This document shows, piece after piece, positions 1 to 8,775 of a stretch of DNA of 51,059 bases (positions are counted from its first letter, which is position 1; every line of letters starts with the position of its first letter). The DNA comes from an uncultured Clostridia bacterium. GTDB lineage: Bacteria; Bacillota; Dehalobacteriia; UBA4068. The stretch is from the NCBI GenBank assembly GCA_944390945.1, contig CALXRV010000048.1, positions 1 through 51,059 of the forward strand, written 5' to 3'. The notes beneath the pieces are model-generated. The model did not search any database. It saw only the letters and a program-made list of their open reading frames with translations, and was not told where the DNA came from. Both the position numbers and the translations under genes were made by a program.

Positions 1-47
1 CTGAACAAATCGTAAGCGCAAACGCGCTGCGGCAGGAAGTCGGCTGA
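1..47 (+). CDS. possible C-terminal tail of an upstream gene (partial)
   Basis: Frame 3 is open from the window edge and would encode a 14-residue tail (EQIVSANALRQEVG) ending in TGA at 45-47. The convergent hairpin at 111-142 could end its transcript. Frame 1 also closes quickly, so the reading frame cannot be settled from so few codons. No function can be assigned. Confidence 0.2.
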   Translation, partial: EQIVSANALRQEVG

Positions 48-110
48 TGCCGGAGGCAACTGCCGCGGCGGAAAAGCCGAACGCATTGCCGACCGGCAAG
101 AAAGGCAGAG

Positions 111-142
111 AAAAAAGGCCGCCTAAAGCAGGGCGGCCTTTT
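111..142. terminator. bidirectional rho-independent terminator
   Basis: An 11-bp perfect stem (AAAAGGCCGCC at 113-123, GGCGGCCTTTT at 132-142) encloses an 8-nt loop. On the minus strand it is followed by six T, so it ends the tetR-MMPL-repeat protein operon. It could also serve a plus-strand gene entering from the left. Confidence 0.85.
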
Positions 143-221
143 CGCCGGATCACAAAACAGGCGGATCGCAAAACGGATGGACGGCGAGGAACGCGCCAAC
201 CGCGCCGCTTTTTGGCTATGG

Positions 222-2492
222 TCAGAACGGACGCAAAGATGTAGCCAGGCCGCGGAAAAAGCTCACGCCGTCGTGGAACCACTGCTCCATCTGATCCAGA
301 TAGCTGCCAAGATCAAGAAAACGCTGCAAGATGCTGCTCTCTTCCTCTTCCACCACCGCTGTCTCCGGCGCTGCAGGCGCAGCTACCGCCGCGGTCTGCA
401 GCACGAACTGCACTGCCTCGATCTGCGTATTCTGTGGCGAAACATAGCTTTTCAGCACAAAATCACGGCCGCCGTATTCATCCAATAATTCGCGGATCTT
501 TTCCTCCACCTGCGCATCCATATCGCTGGTCTCGCTGCGCAGCTCACCAGTACCATCCTTCAGTTCCTGCGTGCCGTCGCGCAGCTCACCAACGCCGCTC
601 AACAGCTCGCCAATACCGCTTAACAGCTGGCTGCTGCCGTCGCGCAGCGACCAAGCGCCATCCGTCAGCTCTCTGCTGCCCTCCAGCAGCGTCCAGACGC
701 CGCCGCTGAATTCCGCAGTACCATCTGCCAATTCATCCGCGCCATCACGCAATTCATCCATGCCGTCTGCCAACTGCGTAGCGCCATCCGCCAGCTCATA
801 TACGCCGTCAGCATAGGTTTCCAGGCCTTCATGCAGCGTCAGATAGCCGACTGCCGTCTCCGCCAGCGCGGTTGCTGCACCGGAAAGGCCGGCAGCCGTC
901 GCCAAGCCCTCAAGCGCAGTTTGGTAGCCGGAGAGCAGGGCATCAGCCTCGGTTTGCGCAGCCGCCGCCTGCTCCGCCCAAGCGGCCGCAGCCGTCTCGG
1001 CCTGCGCGGCAGCCTGCTCCGCTGTCTCCGCAGTCTCCTGGGCTGCCGCATAGGCGCCTTCTGCCTGGCCCCCCAGCTGACAGGCTGCAGTCAATTCACC
1101 AAGCACGATCATACCCGCTGCATAAGCCTGTTCTGCCTGCGCCACGCCGGCAGCCGCTGCCTCCGCCTGCGCAGCCAGCGCATCCGCCGCCTGCCAGGCT
1201 GTGTCCGCTTGCGCCCGCGCGCTCTCTGCCGTGGCGGCGGCGGTCTCCGCTGCTCCGGCAAGACCGGCAGCAGACCCCAACGCGGTGAGGTACTGCGTCA
1301 TCACCGTCTGCAGCTCCTGCTCAGCTGCGGCTACCGCTGCTGCGGCTGCCTCGGTATCCGCCTGCGCGGCTAAAGTTTGATAAAACTGCCATGAACCGTC
1401 TACCAGCAGATCGGTGCCGTCTGCCAGCTCCTCTGTACCATCTGCCAACCGCCATACGGCGTCGCTCACTTCCGCAATGCCGCCAGCCAGCTCATCCGCG
1501 CCGCCGGAAAGTTCGTCCGCACCACCCGCCAGCTCCCCTACGCCGTCTTCCAGATCCTGCAGACCGTCGCCGAACTGCGCCATACCGTCATCCAGCTCAG
1601 CAGCGCCATCCTCCAGTTCGCCAACGCCATCCGCCAGCTCCACCACGCCGTCGTGCAATTCAAGCACGCCATCATCCAGCTGCACGATACCATCCTGCAA
1701 CTGGGAAAGATCCTCGGTCAGCGCGCCGGTATCCAGATCGTCCAGATCAAAAGAAAGGGGAATGCCGGCAAACTGAATGCTAGGCAGCGAAAAATCGCTG
1801 ACCTGCGCGGAAAAATCAAGTGTTGTCTCGCGGTCGGCAAAAACAATATAGGAGACCGTCTTGCTGCTGCCTTCACTGGCGATGGTCCCGCCCTGCGCCT
1901 CGATCTCCCGCGCCTGCGCACTATCGACCGTCAACGAAATCTGCAGCGCATAGTTTTCAAAAAAGACCGGATCCACACGGCTGTCCACATTTTCCCGGAT
2001 GGTGATCCTGAGCTGCAGCAAACCATTGGCCGCACACAATTCCCCGGCCGGCACCGTTTTGCCATCCAGGCTGGCGCTGATCTCGATCTGCCAGGGCAGC
2101 GCAGCAGCGCCCAGTTCACCCTGATAGTAGAAATCGCCCGCTTCCACTTCTGCCGTGATACAGCCGTCTTCCTGCTGTAATGCGGCCAAAGAGGTCAGGT
2201 TGGCCACACGCTGATAATCGCCATAGTCCAAAATCGTACCGGCCTGCTCCAGATGAAAGCCGTTGATCACCGTCACGCTCTGTACGCTGCCCTCTGGCGT
2301 CAGCGTGGCATAGACGACCTCTTCTTTCGGCGTATTCGCGGCCACAGCTTCCTCCGCTGCGCTTGCGTTCTCCGCCACATCTGCTTCTCCTGTCGCTTCC
2401 GCTGTTGACAGCGCAGCTGCCGCAGCTGCCTGGGGGAAAGCCGTCGCGGCCAGCAGCAGCGGAATGAGCAACAAAGCGATCCATCGTTTCAT
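222..2492 (-). CDS. secreted heptad-repeat protein (YhgE/Pip-like) of an MMPL export operon
   Basis: The product has 756 residues. I chose the ATG at 2492 because it follows GAGAGGTG and opens a clear Sec signal peptide (MKRWIALLLIPLLL...) with a likely AAA cleavage region; the longer frame upstream lacks these. After a beta-rich N-terminal domain (about 45-260) come two long arrays of 7-residue repeats of the form L.DG..E (about 265-385 and 590-690). They are separated by an alanine- and glutamine-rich coiled-coil insertion (about 390-585). Such DG heptads are typical of YhgE/Pip-type proteins that accompany MMPL transporters. No C-terminal membrane anchor is visible, unlike classical YhgE. 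It lies 34 nt behind the MMPL gene and is probably the last gene of the operon. A periplasmic or cell-wall-spanning partner of the exporter is inferred, not shown. Confidence 0.75.
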   Translation of the reverse strand: MKRWIALLLIPLLLAATAFPQAAAAAALSTAEATGEADVAENASAAEEAVAANTPKEEVVYATLTPEGSVQSVTVINGFHLEQAGTILDYGDYQRVANLTSLAALQQEDGCITAEVEAGDFYYQGELGAAALPWQIEISASLDGKTVPAGELCAANGLLQLRITIRENVDSRVDPVFFENYALQISLTVDSAQAREIEAQGGTIASEGSSKTVSYIVFADRETTLDFSAQVSDFSLPSIQFAGIPLSFDLDDLDTGALTEDLSQLQDGIVQLDDGVLELHDGVVELADGVGELEDGAAELDDGMAQFGDGLQDLEDGVGELAGGADELSGGADELAGGIAEVSDAVWRLADGTEELADGTDLLVDGSWQFYQTLAAQADTEAAAAAVAAAEQELQTVMTQYLTALGSAAGLAGAAETAAATAESARAQADTAWQAADALAAQAEAAAAGVAQAEQAYAAGMIVLGELTAACQLGGQAEGAYAAAQETAETAEQAAAQAETAAAAWAEQAAAAQTEADALLSGYQTALEGLATAAGLSGAATALAETAVGYLTLHEGLETYADGVYELADGATQLADGMDELRDGADELADGTAEFSGGVWTLLEGSRELTDGAWSLRDGSSQLLSGIGELLSGVGELRDGTQELKDGTGELRSETSDMDAQVEEKIRELLDEYGGRDFVLKSYVSPQNTQIEAVQFVLQTAAVAAPAAPETAVVEEEESSILQRFLDLGSYLDQMEQWFHDGVSFFRGLATSLRPF

Positions 2493-2526
2493 CAAAAACA
2501 CCTCTCGTCTGTCACTTTCTTTCCCG

Positions 2527-4689
2527 TCATCCTTGATCAGATTCCAAACCCGGGCCGCCGGGCGGCAAGCCCCTGCGCGCAGCATGCCCTGCCCGCCGTC
2601 TATGGCCTGCCCTTAGCCTGCGCTCGCGCGCTGGGATGCCGCTACGCAGGCTCAGCCAGCGAATCAGCGTATCGCATAGCGTAAACAGGGCAGGCAATGC
2701 CAGCAGCACCAGCCCCATCGAAAGCAGGGCGCCGCGGCCGATCAGCAAACCGATGGTCGAGATCGCGCCCATGCTCGAAAGCTCGGCTTCCGCAAAACCA
2801 GCCACTGCCAGGATCAGGCCGGAGGTGATGACGGAAAGCCCCGCGCGGTGCACCGCTTCCGCCGCAGCCTGCCGCGGCTGCAGGCTGGCGCGCGCCTCGA
2901 CATAGCGGCTGGCCAGCAGGATGGCATAATCGATCGTCGCCCCCAGCTGCAGCGAAGAAACGACGAGATAACCGATGAACACCAGCGGCTGGCCAAGAAA
3001 ATACGGCACCGCCATATTGATGTAGACCGCACTCTGAATGACGGCGATCAGCAAAACCGGCATGATCAGGCTGCGGAAAGTAAGAAAGATGATCACCGCT
3101 ACAGCGCCCATCGAAAGCCCCATTATCAGCCGCAGATCCGCCTGTACGCTGTCGCGAATATCCACGATCGAGACCGCTTTGCCCACCAGATAATATTCCG
3201 CATAATAATTCGCCGTCTGTTCTTTAATGAATTCCACGCAATCATACATCGCTGCGCTTTCCTCTATCGTATTGACGTTGAGGATAAAGCGCCCCCAGCC
3301 GTCGGCGACAAAATTTTCCAGTACGCTTTCCGGCAACATGCTGCGTGGAATCGTGGGATCAACCAGGGTGACCAGGGCCTGTATGCTATCGATATACGGG
3401 CTTTCCGCCAGGGCATCGGCCAGTGCTTTTTCCGCCGCCACATCGCCATCCGGTACCATCAGCACCACCTGGTCGTTAAGCGCAAAATGCTCGCCGATGC
3501 GGGCGCGTTCCGCCGCGATTTGCCCCGAACTGCTGCTGCCAGAGCTATCGCCATAAAGGAAATCCGTATTCAGCTGCCCAAAATAGCAAGGCACCACGAT
3601 CAACAACATCAAGATCAGAAACAGATAGCGCGGCGCCGTCAGCCAGCGTCCCATGCGCGCGCTGACATGCAACAGGGTACGGTGCCGGCTGCGCTCCACC
3701 AGACGATGGCAGCGGTAAAGCAAAGGCGGCAGGAAGAGCAGCACGGAAAGAAAGCTGAGCAGCACGCCTTTGGCCAGCACCAAGCCGATATCGCGACCAA
3801 TGCCATACTGCATGAAAGCAAGCGCGCCAAAACCCGCTACCGTCGTCATTGCCGAAGAGGCAATCGCCGGGAAGGTCTTACGCGTGGCCTCGATCACCGC
3901 GCTGCGCAGATCATGGCCAGCCGCACGTTCTTCTTCAAAACGATGCGTGAGAAACAACGAATAATCCATCGATACGGCAAGCTGAATCGCAGCGCCCATC
4001 GAGAAAATGATAAAGCTGACGCTATCAAACAATATGTTGGTGCCCATATTGATGACAACGGCAATGCAAATCACAAAAATATAGAGCAGCGGCTCAAACC
4101 AGGAAGTGGAGATCAAAACCAGGATCAGCAGGCATGCCGGCACAATCACCAGCATGATGTTAACGAATTCCGCCATCACCTGGCTGCGCGTATTGCGGCT
4201 CTCCTCCGCCGTGCCATAAAGGGCAGGGTTGTATTCCGCCGCCAGCTCGCGTGCAGCAACCAGGGCGTCGCCGGTGCGCAACGAATAATCATCTTCTGCA
4301 AAGTTGAGCGTATAAAGCGCGCAGCCATCCTGATAATAACTTTCCTGCAGCGTGGCGTCGATCTGCGAAAGCGGCTGATTGAGATCCGCCACATCATCCA
4401 ACCACATCACGCTGGATATCCCGTCGATCTGTTCCAGCTGTTGCTTGAGCACGAGCGCCTCATTGATCGCAATATCCTCTGCCATCAGCAATGCAAAGCC
4501 CTCATAGCCAAAGGTATCCTGCAGCAGTTCCAGCGCTTGCCGGCTGCCGGATTCCGGCGGCAGGTATTCCGCCAGATCATAGTTGATGTTGACAAAAGGG
4601 ATCAGACATGCGCTGAGCAAAGCGATCAGCAAGATAGTCCAGATCGTGCCGCGCCGGTGATCAAGCAAAAAAGCGGTCAATTTTCTCAT
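2527..4689 (-). CDS. MMPL/RND-family membrane exporter
   Basis: The product has 720 residues. The layout is two copies of one transmembrane helix, a large extracytoplasmic loop and five helices: TM1 at about 10-32, loop to about 165, TM2-6 to about 340, TM7 at about 355-375, loop to about 510, TM8-12 to about 685. This is the RND fold of MMPL proteins, which export lipids, hydrophobic compounds or drugs using the proton gradient. The ATG at 4689 follows GGAGG and overlaps the tetR stop as ATGA, so translation is coupled. The last 30 or so residues are arginine- and glycine-rich and probably cytoplasmic. The substrate is unknown; control by the TetR protein suggests induction by the compound exported. 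Confidence 0.9.
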   Translation of the reverse strand: MRKLTAFLLDHRRGTIWTILLIALLSACLIPFVNINYDLAEYLPPESGSRQALELLQDTFGYEGFALLMAEDIAINEALVLKQQLEQIDGISSVMWLDDVADLNQPLSQIDATLQESYYQDGCALYTLNFAEDDYSLRTGDALVAARELAAEYNPALYGTAEESRNTRSQVMAEFVNIMLVIVPACLLILVLISTSWFEPLLYIFVICIAVVINMGTNILFDSVSFIIFSMGAAIQLAVSMDYSLFLTHRFEEERAAGHDLRSAVIEATRKTFPAIASSAMTTVAGFGALAFMQYGIGRDIGLVLAKGVLLSFLSVLLFLPPLLYRCHRLVERSRHRTLLHVSARMGRWLTAPRYLFLILMLLIVVPCYFGQLNTDFLYGDSSGSSSSGQIAAERARIGEHFALNDQVVLMVPDGDVAAEKALADALAESPYIDSIQALVTLVDPTIPRSMLPESVLENFVADGWGRFILNVNTIEESAAMYDCVEFIKEQTANYYAEYYLVGKAVSIVDIRDSVQADLRLIMGLSMGAVAVIIFLTFRSLIMPVLLIAVIQSAVYINMAVPYFLGQPLVFIGYLVVSSLQLGATIDYAILLASRYVEARASLQPRQAAAEAVHRAGLSVITSGLILAVAGFAEAELSSMGAISTIGLLIGRGALLSMGLVLLALPALFTLCDTLIRWLSLRSGIPARERRLRAGHRRRAGHAARRGLPPGGPGLESDQG

Positions 4690-5291
4690 GCCATCGATAC
4701 CTCCGATGAAAACAGGCGGCACAGGTATTCGCTCACCATCGCGGTGAGCGCGGTTTCCTCTTCCGGTGCGTCAAGCAGGATCACGCACAACCCTTCGATC
4801 ACTGCCGTTGCCCAAGCATGTGCCAGCAGATCGGCATCAATTTCCCCACTGCAGCTGGTCAACAGATAATCACGGATGCGGCGCGCTGCAGTTTCGATAA
4901 TCACATCCTTGCAGCCGGCAAAGGGCGAGCCTTCACTGCCTCGCAATAGAATAAAAAATTCGTTGCGGTGGGCAAGAAAGATATGGATTACCTCTGTCAC
5001 AATGGCCTGTAATACCAGCGGGGAGGCAGCGCGGCAGCAAATCAGGCGCGAGATTTCACTTCCGGCCGGAAATTCCAGGCGGCAAAGCGCTTCCGCCTGC
5101 GCCGCAACCGGTGCGACCACGGCGGTAAAAAGCTGCTCCTTGCTGGTGAAATAGGCATAAATATTGCCCGGCGTAATCCCCGCCCGCTTGGCGATTGCAC
5201 GCATGCTGGCATGTTTATAACCATGCGCGGCAAATTCATATGCAGCTGCTGCCAGGATTGCTTCCTGGACATCTTTTTTTTGTACTTGCAT
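4686..5291 (-). CDS. TetR/AcrR-family transcriptional regulator
   Basis: The product has 201 residues, normal for the family. The N-terminal helix-turn-helix is clear at about residues 30-56 (MRAIAKRAGITPGNIYAYF followed by SKEQLF). The C-terminal ligand-binding half is divergent, as usual. It is the first gene of an operon with the MMPL exporter and the repeat protein. A perfect inverted repeat abuts its start codon and lies downstream of a consensus promoter, so autorepression with release by an exported ligand is the likely circuit. The Shine-Dalgarno element (GGATG) lies inside that repeat, so bound repressor would cover it in the DNA. Confidence 0.93.
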   Translation of the reverse strand: MQVQKKDVQEAILAAAAYEFAAHGYKHASMRAIAKRAGITPGNIYAYFTSKEQLFTAVVAPVAAQAEALCRLEFPAGSEISRLICCRAASPLVLQAIVTEVIHIFLAHRNEFFILLRGSEGSPFAGCKDVIIETAARRIRDYLLTSCSGEIDADLLAHAWATAVIEGLCVILLDAPEEETALTAMVSEYLCRLFSSEVSMA

Positions 5292-5311
5292 AATTAAACA
5301 TCCGTTTAATT
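5292..5311 (-). promoter_or_regulatory. TetR-type operator (perfect inverted repeat)
   Basis: AATTAAAC-ATCC-GTTTAATT is an 8-bp perfect inverted repeat with a 4-bp centre. It lies directly upstream of the tetR ATG and just downstream of the predicted transcription start (about 5320). Position and symmetry fit an autoregulatory operator; binding is inferred. Confidence 0.7.
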
Positions 5312-5326
5312 TTATTTTCGTTATTC

Positions 5327-5355
5327 ATTATAGCAGGCTTCACAATACCTGTCAA
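5327..5355 (-). promoter_or_regulatory. consensus sigma-70 promoter of the tetR-MMPL operon
   Basis: On the minus strand TTGACA (5350-5355) and TATAAT (5327-5332) are exactly 17 nt apart. Both hexamers match consensus at every position, implying strong transcription held down by the adjacent operator. Confidence 0.88.
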
Positions 5356-5643
5356 TATTAAATCCCTGTTTATTATTCCACATTCTAGCAGCCACAAATA
5401 GGTTGCCTTGAAAAACCTTGTTTCTCTGCGTTTTTCCCCGTTTCGCTGCAGTTCTTCCTGTCTTTCCGTATAGCTGATCCTTCCGCTATCCTTGGCGCCC
5501 GGAGCCGCTCCGCGCAGCGCGCAACATCTGCCGCTGATGCCTCCCGATCTCTGGCGCGGCGATGCCGCAGCCGCGTAAGGCATGGCTGCGCCAGCCTGCA
5601 ACTGCGCCGGATCGTCATCCTTGGCGCCGCCGGCAAAGCAGCG
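5356..5643. other. intergenic stretch without a supported gene
   Basis: Two overlapping minus-strand frames cross this stretch, but they lack ribosome binding sites, run through the terminator and promoter, and have no recognisable composition. A 12-bp direct repeat (ATCCTTGGCGCC) occurs near 5488 and 5618. I see no RNA gene. Confidence 0.5.
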
Positions 5644-5689
5644 CAAGAAAAAAGATGCCAGATCCAAAAGGCCCGGCATCTTTTCTTGT
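5644..5689 (-). terminator. terminator of the malonate decarboxylase operon
   Basis: AAAAGATGCC and GGCATCTTTT form a 10-bp stem with a 15-nt loop. On the minus strand it is followed by TTTTTTCTTG. It lies about 60 nt behind the last gene of the operon (madG). Confidence 0.85.
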
Positions 5690-5749
5690 AACCCTTTGAC
5701 CGGCTGTTCAGCCAGGGGCGAGAAAGCAAGCGCAAAAATATTGCGCCAT

Positions 5750-6616
5750 TCAGCGGATCTGAACGGGGAAGCGGCCATGTTCCCAGAGATAGCAGGTCAA
5801 CGTGACGGAAAGCAAATCCGCGCTGCCGCCAGGACTGAGCTGATGCGCACGGCAAAAGCTATCCAACTGCTGATAAGCATTGCGCCCCGCCGCGCTGAAC
5901 ACGCTGCCCTGAGCAAGGACATCCGCCGCCTTTTCTTGCAGCGTCTGCAGGCTCTGCAGTCCGCCGCGCCAGAGCACGGTCGTATCCTCTACACTGCAAA
6001 TCAGGTGCAATAACGTATGCTGCACAGCCTCGGAAAGCGTAACGCCGCGCGCAAACGCTTCCTGCAGCGCCGGCAGCCCACGCTGCGCTACATTCGGCAG
6101 CCCACTTTCCACCTCACCGCGAATACCGGTTGCCCCATAAAGGCGGTAAAGCTTTTCGCCGGCCGTATGCGGTTCCGCCTGTCCGGCCAGCTCTCTTGCG
6201 ACCAGACCAGCGGCCGCGCTGCGTGCGGCGGCAAACAAAGGCGTGCAACGGATCTCCTCCTGCTCCCGCCACAGGCGGCCGGCCAACACGGCCAGCAGCC
6301 CCATCACAAACACAATACCGCGCTGCGTATTCACGCCACCGGTGGCGGCGAACATCTGCTGCTCTGCCTCCGCGCCGATCGGACGGATCGCCGCCAGCAG
6401 ATCCGGCAAAGCGCTCGCATCCGTGCGGCCCAAAGAAACCAGGCGGTAAAAATAAGGGAACAATGCCGTCGTGCTGCTCATAAAAGTCAGGATGCTCATA
6501 TCCTGATGGCTGCCGTTACTGCCATAACAGACAAGCCCCGGTTTGCCGGCCGTCGCCACTTCCAGTAAAAGCCCCTGTATGATCGGCTCTGTCAACCGCC
6601 AGCTGATCGCATCCAC
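5750..6616 (-). CDS. madG: triphosphoribosyl-dephospho-CoA synthase (CitG/MdcB family)
   Basis: This enzyme makes 2'-(5-triphosphoribosyl)-3'-dephospho-CoA from ATP and dephospho-CoA, the precursor of the prosthetic group carried by the malonate decarboxylase acyl carrier protein. The family signature [19 protein letters not shown] followed by QDM is present near the N-terminus, with the conserved [12 protein letters not shown] motif further on. I chose the GTG at 6616 because it follows GGAGGAACTGCT; an ATG at 6712 would overlap madF and adds a Cys/Arg-rich stretch with no family likeness. The result is 288 residues, a normal size. It is the last gene of the operon and works with MadK upstream. 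The name follows the Malonomonas system and corresponds to MdcB. Confidence 0.88.
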   Translation of the reverse strand: MDAISWRLTEPIIQGLLLEVATAGKPGLVCYGSNGSHQDMSILTFMSSTTALFPYFYRLVSLGRTDASALPDLLAAIRPIGAEAEQQMFAATGGVNTQRGIVFVMGLLAVLAGRLWREQEEIRCTPLFAAARSAAAGLVARELAGQAEPHTAGEKLYRLYGATGIRGEVESGLPNVAQRGLPALQEAFARGVTLSEAVQHTLLHLICSVEDTTVLWRGGLQSLQTLQEKAADVLAQGSVFSAAGRNAYQQLDSFCRAHQLSPGGSADLLSVTLTCYLWEHGRFPVQIR

Positions 6617-6698
6617 AGCAGTTCCTCCATACCGCTCCGGCCCAAGGCGGAAACATCCTCGGCAATGCGCGCAGATGCCCGCCGGTTTAGGGCAGGCA

Positions 6699-6908
6699 TT
6701 ATTCCACAACAAAGATCACGTCGCCGGCGCGCAGACGGTCGCCGACGGCAAAACGGATCTCCTTGACCACGCCATCCGTCGGGCAAGGAATCTTCTGCTG
6801 CATCTTCATCGCTTCCATCACGCCGAGCACATCTTTCGTCTTGACCGTATCCCCTACCTGCACATGGATCTCCATCAGTTTACCCGGGACTCTGCTTTTA
6901 ATTTCCAT
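6699..6908 (-). CDS. madF: biotin carrier protein of malonate decarboxylase
   Basis: A 69-residue single biotinyl domain with the canonical EAMKM motif; the biotin acceptor is Lys35. The ATG at 6908 follows AGGAGG. An upstream in-frame ATG at 6941 overlaps the madK stop as ATGA, but its Shine-Dalgarno is too close. Biotin on this protein accepts the carboxyl group of malonate from the MadCD carboxyltransferase and delivers it to membrane-bound MadB. Most biotin carriers have a longer N-terminal linker; this one is a bare domain. It should be biotinylated by the ligase encoded at 14907-15896. Confidence 0.93.
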   Translation of the reverse strand: MEIKSRVPGKLMEIHVQVGDTVKTKDVLGVMEAMKMQQKIPCPTDGVVKEIRFAVGDRLRAGDVIFVVE

Positions 6909-6937
6909 TTTTCTTTCCTCCTTGATCATCTTTTTTA

Positions 6938-7633
6938 TCATCCTTCTTTATTTTCCATGATGACGGCCTCTGCCCTTTCCAGCGACCGCACATCCGTAAA
7001 GCCCTTGGCCAATAGATAATGGCTGTCAGAAAAGAACTCCTTCAGCTTAACGCCATAGCCGCCGCACAAAGCCAGCTCTGCATCAATCCGAATACCAGAT
7101 GCCGCTTCCAGACGGCAAAGCCGCGCATAGAATGCCGGCAAGGTAGTTTGCGCCTGATAACGCACGATCAAATCAAGATCCGAATCCGCATGACAATAGG
7201 GCAATCCGGTCGCCAGCTCCAATGCGAGCGAACCATAGACCCCGCAGGGAATCCCCAGTTCCTCACCAACTGCAAGCACTGCGCTAAGCAGACGGTAAAG
7301 CGCAGATTCCCTTCGCGTTTTATCCGGCGGTAACAATGCCGCCTGATAAGGCGTCAACCGCGCTCCGGCAGCCGCAACCGGAATCGTCGCCGCCATGCGC
7401 AGACGGCGGCCATCCTGCCGGTAAGGTGCGGAAAGGCCGATCTGCAGCTGCCCGGGCAACGCGTTTTCCTGCCGGCGTACAATGCCCGGCACAAAAACAC
7501 CATCATAACCGCACAGGACAAGCTTTTTCAGCTCATTCTGCGGCCAATTCGCCGCGCAGGCCGGTAGCGCCTGCCAGATCTGCTGCCGCGCCGGCGTGGC
7601 AATGGCGATCAAATCATGCCGCTGCACAAACAT
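6938..7633 (-). CDS. madK: phosphoribosyl-dephospho-CoA transferase (MdcG family)
   Basis: The 231-residue product transfers the phosphoribosyl-dephospho-CoA group from the MadG product to the acyl carrier subunit MadE. Family motifs are RHDL at the N-terminus, GIVRR, and the nucleotidyltransferase signature VYGSLALELATGLPYCHADS followed by DLDL, whose aspartates should bind metal. The ATG at 7633 follows GAGGAGG. It sits between madH and madF, as in the Malonomonas order, and overlaps the upstream edge of madF by a few bases if the longer madF start is used. Confidence 0.9.
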   Translation of the reverse strand: MFVQRHDLIAIATPARQQIWQALPACAANWPQNELKKLVLCGYDGVFVPGIVRRQENALPGQLQIGLSAPYRQDGRRLRMAATIPVAAAGARLTPYQAALLPPDKTRRESALYRLLSAVLAVGEELGIPCGVYGSLALELATGLPYCHADSDLDLIVRYQAQTTLPAFYARLCRLEAASGIRIDAELALCGGYGVKLKEFFSDSHYLLAKGFTDVRSLERAEAVIMENKEG

Positions 7634-7645
7634 TGCGCCGCCTCC

Positions 7646-8749
7646 TCACTCCTGTTTCAGCCACAGCGGGTCATTTTTCGCCTGGCTTTGATACTGCTGC
7701 TGCGCTTCCAGCATGCGCTGAAACAACCGCGTCTGCCGCTCACCGCGCAAAATCAAGCCCACGCCTTCATCCGGCCAGGCGGGGCGCAGCTCCAGAACAT
7801 TTTCCAATGCTGCAGTCTGCACATTCGGCGCCACCCTTACCACGCGCCCTTTGATCCGCAAAATACTGCGCGCCGTGCGTGCGGCGGTCACCGCGGAATG
7901 CGCAGTGCAGGCATGGATGATCAGCTCGTATTCTGGTTGGCTCCGCCGCCGCGCATAGGTGATCACCGGGCCTGCTGGATTGAGCATATGCCCGCTGGCC
8001 AGGCGGGGGAAGCTGTCGCCGGTTGGTAAACCGCCAACCACCAGCTGCTGCCAGTCCTGCTGCTGCGCCTCCGGCAGCAGGCAAATATCTTCTCGCAGCG
8101 GAACGCCATCCAAGGTCAGCCAACCAAATTCCTGACAGCCATACAGATCATGCAGTGTCGCGCCCAGCGACTGCGCCAGCTCCGGCAGTGCCGGATCAAG
8201 CGGCGTACCGCAGGCGACCAAAACCATTTCCCGGGGCAGCAATGACCGGATCCCCAGACGCAGCGCCTCTTGCAACGCAGCGCGCAGGAAGCTGGATTCA
8301 CCAACCACCAACCGCAGCTGCCGCTGACAAAGCTCCACCAGAAACGCATCCCGGCTTGATCTGGGCAAAAAGCGCGGCTGTACGCCCAGCTTGGCCAGAG
8401 CCTGCGGTGTAAAAACATTGATCAACGGCGGATAGCAGACCAGCATTTCCTCACCCTGCCGTGCGCCGGCAGCAGATAAGGCCAGCTCGCCAGCTGCCAC
8501 CCGTTCCGGCAGTTCTGCATGCGTTATGCCGACGATATTCTGAAAGCTGCTGCTGCCGGTGGTGAAGGTCAGATAGGCCAGGTTAAGCGGCGTATGCACT
8601 TCTTCGATCACATGTGCGCTCGTCGGTCCGTCGATCCGCTTATCCGCCAGCGTGCGCCGCGGCATATCTGCCAGGGTCGGCGCATCGGCGGCCAGCGCCG
8701 TCAAGGCGGCCATATCCGCCAACAGCGCCAGCATCTCCTCGCGCGTCAT
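7646..8749 (-). CDS. madH: acetate:[acyl-carrier-protein] ligase, MadH-like
   Basis: A 367-residue protein of the adenylate-forming superfamily. In the Malonomonas system MadH acetylates the thiol of the decarboxylase carrier protein with ATP and acetate, which starts the catalytic cycle. The phosphate-binding loop is a divergent TTGSSSFQN instead of the usual TSGSTGxPK; further motifs are DLYGCQEFG (adenine/acyl site) and a C-terminal IKGR. The ATG at 8749 follows GGAGGAGG; a GTG at 8779 overlaps the madD stop and is less likely. The protein is shorter than normal acyl-CoA synthetases, as expected for MadH. Position between madD and madK supports the call. Confidence 0.8.
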   Translation of the reverse strand: MTREEMLALLADMAALTALAADAPTLADMPRRTLADKRIDGPTSAHVIEEVHTPLNLAYLTFTTGSSSFQNIVGITHAELPERVAAGELALSAAGARQGEEMLVCYPPLINVFTPQALAKLGVQPRFLPRSSRDAFLVELCQRQLRLVVGESSFLRAALQEALRLGIRSLLPREMVLVACGTPLDPALPELAQSLGATLHDLYGCQEFGWLTLDGVPLREDICLLPEAQQQDWQQLVVGGLPTGDSFPRLASGHMLNPAGPVITYARRRSQPEYELIIHACTAHSAVTAARTARSILRIKGRVVRVAPNVQTAALENVLELRPAWPDEGVGLILRGERQTRLFQRMLEAQQQYQSQAKNDPLWLKQE

Positions 8750-8775
8750 CGCGGCCTCCTCCGTTCCCCCGCCAC

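Noticed and set aside
430-1780. repetitive DNA in the first gene as a noncoding repeat array
   Set aside because: The repeats keep a codon-level 7-residue pattern with changing third bases, so they are protein repeats in a coding gene.
2848-4869. 673-residue plus-strand open frame
   Set aside because: It is antisense to the MMPL exporter, has no ribosome binding site, and its His/Gln/Arg-rich composition is a mirror of the real gene.
5236-5855. two overlapping minus-strand frames between the mad terminator and tetR
   Set aside because: They cross a terminator, the tetR promoter and the operator, and lack start signals.
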